From positions 33,347,244 through 33,411,243 of the forward strand of contig OX637393.1 in NCBI GenBank assembly GCA_951799425.1: a DNA stretch of 64,000 nt, in the 5' to 3' direction. This DNA comes from Ilex aquifolium (lineage: Eukaryota > Streptophyta > Magnoliopsida > Aquifoliales > Aquifoliaceae). The notes under the pieces were generated by a model, which did not search any database, was not told the DNA's origin, and saw only the letters and a program-made list of their open reading frames with translations. The position numbers and the translations under genes are program-made. Below are positions 57,589 through 64,000 of this stretch, one piece after another (the stretch's first letter is position 1; each line of letters opens with the position of its first letter).

Positions 57589-59732
57589 TGTAACACCCCA
57601 AAACACACCCTGGACGGCATTACATACTAAAACCATTTACATCATGAGAGCACTAATATCATCCATAAATAAATTAAACTTCATTCATCATCCATAAAAT
57701 ATTTACATCATTATCCAAAAGAATATGCCCAACCATGGCATTTACATCTCAAAAATTAACTAATGTAGCGTAGTGGAAATAACAAAATAAAACTAGACTT
57801 TACAAGGTTCAAAATGAATATCCTAGTTTAGAACAAAAGGAAGTGTCGCTCTAGGCGTCCACCTCGGGATCCACGCTCCCGTCTATCGGAGTCTCCCCGT
57901 GTGCGGGCTCCTCGACTCCCAGCTCTTTCTCGAGAGGGTAATCTGAAAAATGTTAGCGGTAGGGGGTGAGCACGAAGCTCTGTAGAAAAATTCTCTCAAA
58001 CCCAAACAAGGTTTAGAAACGTATTTAAAATGGCCGGTCTCATTTTTAACATAACATAGATACATAATTTGAAATAAGGCAGTGACATTTCAACAAGGAT
58101 CTCAAGTTTAGATAGCAATAGTACTAGAAATGAACCATGATAACCCAGTTTAATAAACATCCATTTTCAAAATATAAACCATTTCCCACACATTATATAA
58201 TATTGTCCTCTTTTGGCATGAGCATCCTTATAAGGAACCTCTCACCCTCAAGGCTTGGTTACTCAAGCATCCTTATAAGGAACCTCTTGAGGAAAATCAC
58301 ATACTGTCCTCTTTTGGCATGAGCATCCTTATAAGGAACCTCTCACCCTCAAGGCATCACAAACTCAAGCATCCTTATAAGGAACCTCTTGAGGGAAATC
58401 ACATACTCTCCTCTCTTGGCATGGGCATCCTTATAAGGAACCTCTCACCCTCAAGGCATCACAAACTCAAGCATCCTTATAAGGAACCTCTTGAGGTAAA
58501 TCACATACTCTCCTCTCTTGGCATGAGCATCCTTATAAGGAACCTCTCACCCTCAAGGCATCACAAACAACCCAACCAAGCATACCATTTCAATATTTAT
58601 ATCATTTTACAAGCATCTCTCCAAAATCCCCAAGATATATTATGTAACAATTTCCCAACCAACAAGGAAAATACATGAGATCACAATAACATCATTTTTC
58701 TACCCAACACAACAACTACGGTTTTCGAAGTTCATAATAAAGAAGCATTTAAGAAAAAATACATCACTCTCCCAAAAACTAGGGTTTTAAAGCTAGAAAA
58801 GAGATTTAATGGGTATTAAACCCTAACAATGTAATCTTTGCAAAAAGCCTAAGAGATGATGATTCTATAGCATATATATACCATTGATAGCAAAAACATA
58901 CATATATAAATACCCTAGCCTCAATGTAAGTGAGTGAGAGAAAACCCCTACCTTGATGTTCTTGAAAAAAATTAGGGCTTTGATCTTGAATCAACCCTTC
59001 AATCTCTTGTTTTCTCTTAATCTTGTGTTTCTCTCTTTCTCTCTTCCTCTCTTATGTTTTCTAGGGTTTGGAGTGGTGTAATGAAGGCTAAGGAGGTGAC
59101 AAATGTATTTATAGTGGAGGAAATGGAGAAAGACCCGCAGTCGGATCGGGCTGGCTTTATCGGGCGTACCGGTACGGTTTAGCTACTGGAGTTCGGCGTA
59201 CCGGCACGCGTACCAGTACGGTTTGACTGCCAGATTTTTGTTTCAACTTCCAATGCAGTTTTGACCCATTTAGAGGTCGAATTGGAAAATTTTCATGAGA
59301 CATACTTTTGTAGCCCTAGATGTCTACTATATACTGTAAACATTTCAGATCAATTGGACTTAAGGATAAAAAGTTATGGCCAAAACACTAAGTAGTGTTC
59401 AATACCCATTTTTACCCAATTTCTCGCTAAAGTGTATTTTAACTCCGAGACACTTCCTAACTTCCAATACATCCATATTACCACTCCCAATGTTTTTCGA
59501 CCTTCCGGATTCAATGGAATCATTATTTTGACCTACAAACTTTTAGAAACTTGTCTAATCACCCTTTCCAAGTTTAAACATCTTCGACACGTAACTTCCC
59601 AATCAAATTGTCTCCATAGCATTTATTCCTACGGTTTATTCTTATGTCACTACATATATCTACATCTTTACAAATATTATTTACTATATATATATCTCTA
59701 TAAATATATAAAATAAAATTCGGGGTGTTACA
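57589..59732 (-). repeat. 5' LTR of the chromovirus (2144 bp)
   Basis: Same length as the 3' LTR with about 13 substitutions. It carries the promoter (TATA complement at 59106-59113) for the gag-pol frame. Confidence 0.95.
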
Positions 59733-60981
59733 AAAAATTTCCCTTCTCTATTGTGCTTAGAGACTGGGTCAACTTGGCTAGATAACTCTTAATATCCTCA
59801 ATGTTTTGTGATGTTTGAGCTTTGAAATCATTGAATGCATGAATGGACTGTGCATTGAATCTTATTTGACTCTGAATGAACTAATTCATGGTATCTTCCA
59901 GACTTCTTTTATGTGGGGGTTGATAAGGCTAATATGACTGCTGAGCTTGAGGTTGTGGACCTAGTTGCTGACTCACAGGTTGTGTGTTTCTCCAGTTGGA
60001 GTTTGGGTGATTCTGCCACCCTAAATTATAGGTTTCAGAATATAGATTAGAATAGGGCTTGTTAAATTTGGAAATAACATTGGATTGTTCCATCAAGACT
60101 TCCTTAAATTCTGGGATGTTAGGACACTTCCCAGTGAGATGTCCTGGCAACGCACAAATTTCACAAAACTGGTCTATAGGAGACACAACAAAAATTTCAT
60201 TGACCTTTTTCATCTCTAGAGCTTCTAGCTTTCGAGACAAATTAGTCATTCTGGCTCTCAGGTCATCATCCTTTTTTTAACACATATTTCCCTCCCTAGG
60301 ATGTGGACGGTCTGTTTTCAACAATGTTTGGTGAGGCCGAGTCCCAAACTTGGGAACTCTCAGAAATAGTATCAAAGAACTCGAATGCCTCATCGGGATT
60401 CTTTCTCATGAATTCTCCATTGGCCATCATTTCTACAAACTGACACAATGTAGAGGGAAGGGCATCATAAAAGAAACCAACTACGGTCCATCTCTCGAAT
60501 GCATGATGTGGGCAAGCTTGGAGAAGATCTTTAAATCTCTCCCAACATTGGTAAAAAGTTTCTCCATCTTTTATAGAAAAAATTATGATTTGACGTCTCA
60601 ATGCATTGGTTCGATGTACAGGAAAAAAATTCTTAAAAAATTCAATTTGTAAGACTTGCCAACTTGGAAAGGACTGAGTTTTCAAAAAATTTAGCCACTG
60701 TTTAACTTTATCCTTCACAAGAAAAGAAAAAAGTTTCAGAATTATCTTGTAATGCACCACATACTTTCTCAAAATCTTTCATTTGCAAATATTGATTTTC
60801 AGAATCTGGACCATGAAATTGTCGTAAAAGTTGTATTGTCCCTATTTTGAATTTAAAATTTTGAGTATTTGTGGGAAAAATAAAACATGAGGGAACACTA
60901 GTGCGTGTAGGATGCAAACATTCTCTCAAAGGTCAAGCATTCTGAACTACCTTGTGACCTTTTTGATTATTATTAGTCATG
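59733..60981 (-). pseudogene. Gag of the Athila derivative, broken
   Basis: On the - strand, from the ATG complement at 60979-60981, pieces match the young gag in order: RECLHPTRTSVPSCFIFP, then [72 protein letters not shown] and the knuckle CEICALPGHLTGKC (C-x2-C-x4-H-x4-C). Stops and frameshifts occur near 60930, 60770, 60720 and 60280, among others. Unlike the young element, it has Trp rather than a stop in the SSQ(V/M)-x-DSA phrase. The chromovirus inserted just after the knuckle linker (at GKF). Confidence 0.88.
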
Positions 60982-61195
60982 CTTAATTCAAAAGAGTCTG
61001 AAGATACTTGTGATGAAGAAGAAGAAGATGAAGCAGAAGATAATGGACTAGAATGATTTATAGACCCTACTGATAACTTAGCATACATAAACAACAAAAT
61101 GAAATAAACATTATAAATACATATAACACAATCTAGGCAACTTCCCTGTCCTTTTTCAAACTACCGTAACTCCCCAACAACGGTGCCAAAAAAAT
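60982..61195 (-). other. Gag leader and primer-binding site of the Athila derivative
   Basis: The complement of 61171-61188 is TGGCACCGTTGTTGGGGA, a variant of the Athila PBS with four differences from the young element. The leader codes for nothing recognisable. Confidence 0.8.
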
Positions 61196-62258
61196 TGACT
61201 TGATTTTAATCGTACACCCAAGTAAAAGTTGTCAAGATGTAGTAGTACTCGGTGAAGTCCGAGGTCGAATCTTCAGGGAGTTATCTGTTGGAAACTTGAT
61301 ACAGAAAAGAGTGAAATTGTCATGCGCGTAGTGTACATTACAACAACTTGTGGTATGAGCTTAAGAATTGATAAATAAATACTTAAAATAAACTTTGATT
61401 ACAACAAATGAAAAAGGTACTCTTTAAATCAGGGATTCAACATGCATTCTATTCCTTTACTATGAAAATTCCACTTTATAGCAATTAACTTCCGTGTCAA
61501 CAGAAAGTTAATTGGTAGGTCTGATGTATATATTGAACCATATCACATCAACTATTAAGTTAGCCGGAAGTTCTGTGTACCATACAACAACCAAATAGCC
61601 GTAGTAAACCTGAAGGTGGACCATTTAAAAGGTTTACTATGACTATTTGATCGGCAGGTCCGTGATTCAATGAAGACGGAGTTCCAATTTATGCATTGAA
61701 TCAAAAGCATTGGTTATGGCAAGACTTAACCCGCCTATAACCAATCTCCCGACTGTTACAAAAATCCCAATTACGTGCATCATTGTATCATTCATGAAGT
61801 ACATAATAAAGTATAAATGGAATGGAAATAAACAGTAAACCTGGCTCGTACTCGTAACGTTGAGCATAACCCTAGTTATAAGTAATAATACATAATACCG
61901 AACATAAATGAAAACCGTCCATCATTTAAGGAAGGTATAAACATTAAAGTATAAATAAAACATTGGCACTTTGATTACTCGAACAATGTTACACATGTCT
62001 TCACCCTTCACTAAACAGTAAAATAGAGACTACTCACTCTCCATTGCTATAGACGAGCAAGAAGAGTAAATGAATCCCATTACAATGGAAATACAAAATA
62101 AAACACAGCACGTCTTCCCCAAGGAATAATTGAAACACCCCCACTCTTATTACCGAACTAGGGTAACAAAGTGAGAGAGGTTCAACCTTCCAAGTAGAAA
62201 GGTAAGATAAGAGATATAGAAGAAGAGATTTGGCTTAGGAGTGTTTAGGGTAGGGTAA
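61196..62258 (-). repeat. 5' LTR of the Athila derivative (partial)
   Basis: Homologous to 44272-45336 along its length, with many substitutions and small indels, which shows this element is far older than the other two full elements. It is cut at 62259 by another LTR; the promoter half lies beyond the window or the insert. Confidence 0.85.
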
Positions 62259-63715
62259 TGTAACACCCCAAAAACCACCCTGGACGACATTACATTCTAA
62301 AACAATTTACATAATGAGAGCACTAAGATAATCCATCAATAAGAAAAATTTTCCATTCATCATCCATAGAATTTACAATATCATCCCAAAAGAATAAGCC
62401 AAGCTATGGCCACAATATCAAAAGAATATGCCACACTATGGCATTTACGTCTCAAGGATCAAACGTAACTTAGCAGCGGAATAACAAAAGAAAACTAAAC
62501 TTCACATGATTTCAAAATAAATTCTCAAGTCTAGTACAAAAGAAGCTATGTCTCTACAGGTCCACCTAGGGATCTAGATTTCCCTCGGGTGGGGCCTCCC
62601 AATACCCCGGCTCGTTAACTCTGAGATTCTCCTCTAGCACCAAATCTGAAAATGTTTAACTGTAGGGGGTGAGTACGAAGCTCTGTAGCAAAATCTTCCC
62701 AAACTCATACAAGGTTTAGAAAAACATATATAAAATGGTCGGTCTCATTTTACAACATAGCATACATAATCTTTGAAGTAAAACAGGGACATTTTAGAAT
62801 GGATCTCAAGTTTAAGTAGCAACAGTAATTTAAATGAACAGTAAAAGAAACCAAGATCCATTACATATCCATTTCCCAAAATATAAACCATTTTTCCCAC
62901 AATACCTTGTGGAATCCCATACTCCCACAAGTTCTTGTAGGTAACCATTTACCACAATAATACAATAATCCATAAATTGAATATTCCACAACCATATGTA
63001 TATGTATCTCAAACATGATGTAGGCAAACCCCATGAATCAACACATTGAGTAATATCTAGCCCACACACACCCACACAAATCTTACCAAAGATATCCATC
63101 CTTTAGGAAGGGCGTATGCCATACCAATGGCAGTGACGTATCCAACCCAGGTATTAGTATACTAACCCTCCGACACGGCACCCGTGAGCAATAGCGGTTT
63201 AGTCTTACTAAAGCACTAACCCCACTACGAGTGGTAGGAGAAATGCCAACCCACACGGAGCAAGCAACACGTCTACCCACTCTACGATATCTCGTCAAAG
63301 GCCACCCATGGTCATCCCACACTCATAAGAGATACAATACCAAACCCAATTTCACAATTTACAAGTATATCTTAAAAACCCCCAAATTTATCACATGACC
63401 ATTTCAATAAACAATTACAAAAATATAAGAGATCACCACAACATCATTTTATTACTCAACACAAAGCACTATGGTTTCAAAATCAATAATAAAGGAAGAA
63501 TTTAAGAAGAAAATCCATCCTCTCCAAAAATGAGGGTTTTGAAACACAAAAAGAGATTTCATGGGTATTCAACCCTAACTTTGTTAAAAACATGTAATCT
63601 TTGCCCAAAAGACTAAGAGATGATGATTTCATATCATATATATAACATTTAGAGCAAAACATACATATATACATAAGTCCTAACCTCAATGTAAGAGAAA
63701 GAGAAGAAATCCCCT
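62259..63715 (-). repeat. LTR of a related, diverged chromovirus
   Basis: Starts TGTAACACCCCAAAAACCAC and stays alignable with the 2144-bp chromovirus LTR through GTAGGGGGTGAGTACGAAGC (62662) to CCTCAATGTAAGAG (about 63683). The palindromic GCATCCTTATAAGG cluster is missing; in its place 62900-63330 has unrelated sequence. The alignment stops near 63715, so the element is truncated, or interrupted there. Confidence 0.75.
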
Positions 63716-64000
63716 GATTTTAAAATGTACACTTGCACATGCTACGCCTTAAATTTGTTACTAGCATTAGCATTTTGTCATACCAGCAGTTGAGCTAACC
63801 CATTCGTGGGATATCATATTACAGATGAGGCTCCCGGTACTTGAGACTTGAGGAAGTCTTAAAGAAAGGAGAGAAAATGGGCTTGAATGGATATTTGGCC
63901 CTTAGGGCATATTTTGTATGTATGGGCATAAGCCCAAATGACTTGTATTTCAATTTGGAAAAGTAATGGATTATAGACCTTTGGCCATTTTAAAGTGTAA
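63716..64000. other. Unassigned DNA at the window end
   Basis: Not alignable with the LTR on its left. No frame or repeat was recognised. Confidence 0.4.

Larger units (their letters stand above)
50698..59732 (-). mobile_element. Intact chromovirus (Tekay/Del-like Ty3/gypsy), 9035 bp
   Basis: Two 2144-bp LTRs (50698-52841 and 57589-59732) with ends TGTAACACCCC/GGGGTGTTACA, flanked by AAAAA on both sides (50693-50697, 59733-59737). On the - strand: PBS TGGTATCAGAGC (complement of 57573-57584, initiator tRNA-Met type), one uninterrupted gag-pol frame and a polypurine tract (complement of 52845-52855). I counted about 13 substitutions and no indels between the LTRs, about 0.6 percent, so the insertion is recent. 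All parts needed for autonomy look present. It sits inside the old Athila derivative. Confidence 0.95.
44272..62258 (-). mobile_element. Old non-autonomous Athila-type derivative, interrupted by two later insertions
   Basis: On the - strand: 5' LTR (right, 61196 onward), PBS complementing 61171-61188, decayed gag (60981-59733), protease part (50697-49626), then directly the post-pol region with a decayed accessory ORF (49258-48793), conserved non-coding DNA, the polypurine tract (complement of 45842-45854) and 3' LTR (45841-44272). RT, RNase H and integrase are absent between the protease and the accessory ORF. A chromovirus (50698-59732) splits gag from protease, and solo LTR B sits at 47060-47968. 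The right LTR is cut at 62259 by another LTR, so its outer end and the target duplication (TGATG on the left) cannot be checked. Confidence 0.85.

Noticed and set aside
63770..63815. tRNA/SINE-like A box (complement TAGCTCAACTG)
   Set aside because: No B box at the right distance and no tail or target duplication.

Overview
This is nuclear DNA of a flowering plant, probably a eudicot; I cannot name the species. The signs are one eight-exon nuclear gene for a plastid protein, with GT-AG introns of up to 6.8 kb, set in AT-rich DNA full of plant transposons (Athila-type and chromodomain Ty3/gypsy elements, Copia, MULE, hAT and Helitron elements). Nothing prokaryotic or organellar was seen.

Layout. 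1-13800: a very young Athila-type LTR retrotransposon on the + strand, its 5' LTR cut by the window edge. It has gag (one stop codon), pol (protease, RT, RNase H, integrase) and, after pol, a tandemly duplicated small gene for a Cys/His-knuckle protein. 13801-14535: LTR/PBS/gag-start remnant of another gypsy element. 15999-35401: the only recognisable host gene, SCY1 (chloroplast SecY, 545 codons by my exon model). Its introns 5 and 7 are swollen by Helitron-like elements, a hAT MITE with 8-bp target duplication, a Pack-MULE with 9-bp target duplication carrying a broken piece of a copper-ATPase gene, and a broken piece of a pectin methylesterase gene. 37200-40410: an unclassified element with inverted-repeat ends. 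40877-43354 and 47060-47968: two solo LTRs of one family in opposite orientation. 43776-44271: Copia LTR plus primer-binding site. 44272-62258: an old Athila-type derivative on the - strand that lacks RT, RNase H and integrase but keeps gag/protease remnants and a decayed copy of the post-pol knuckle gene. It is split by an intact, young chromovirus (50698-59732, one 1505-codon gag-pol frame, 5-bp target duplication). 62259-about 63715: a related chromovirus LTR inserted in the right LTR of the Athila derivative.

How it fits together. SCY1 is the only gene with a host function: it forms the thylakoid protein-conducting channel. Everything else is mobile DNA, layered so that relative ages can be read: Copia fragment, then Athila derivative, then chromovirus and solo LTR. 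The most unusual item is the post-pol knuckle gene. It is present twice in the young Athila element and once, decayed, in the old - strand derivative that has lost its enzymes, so it looks like a conserved accessory gene of this lineage.
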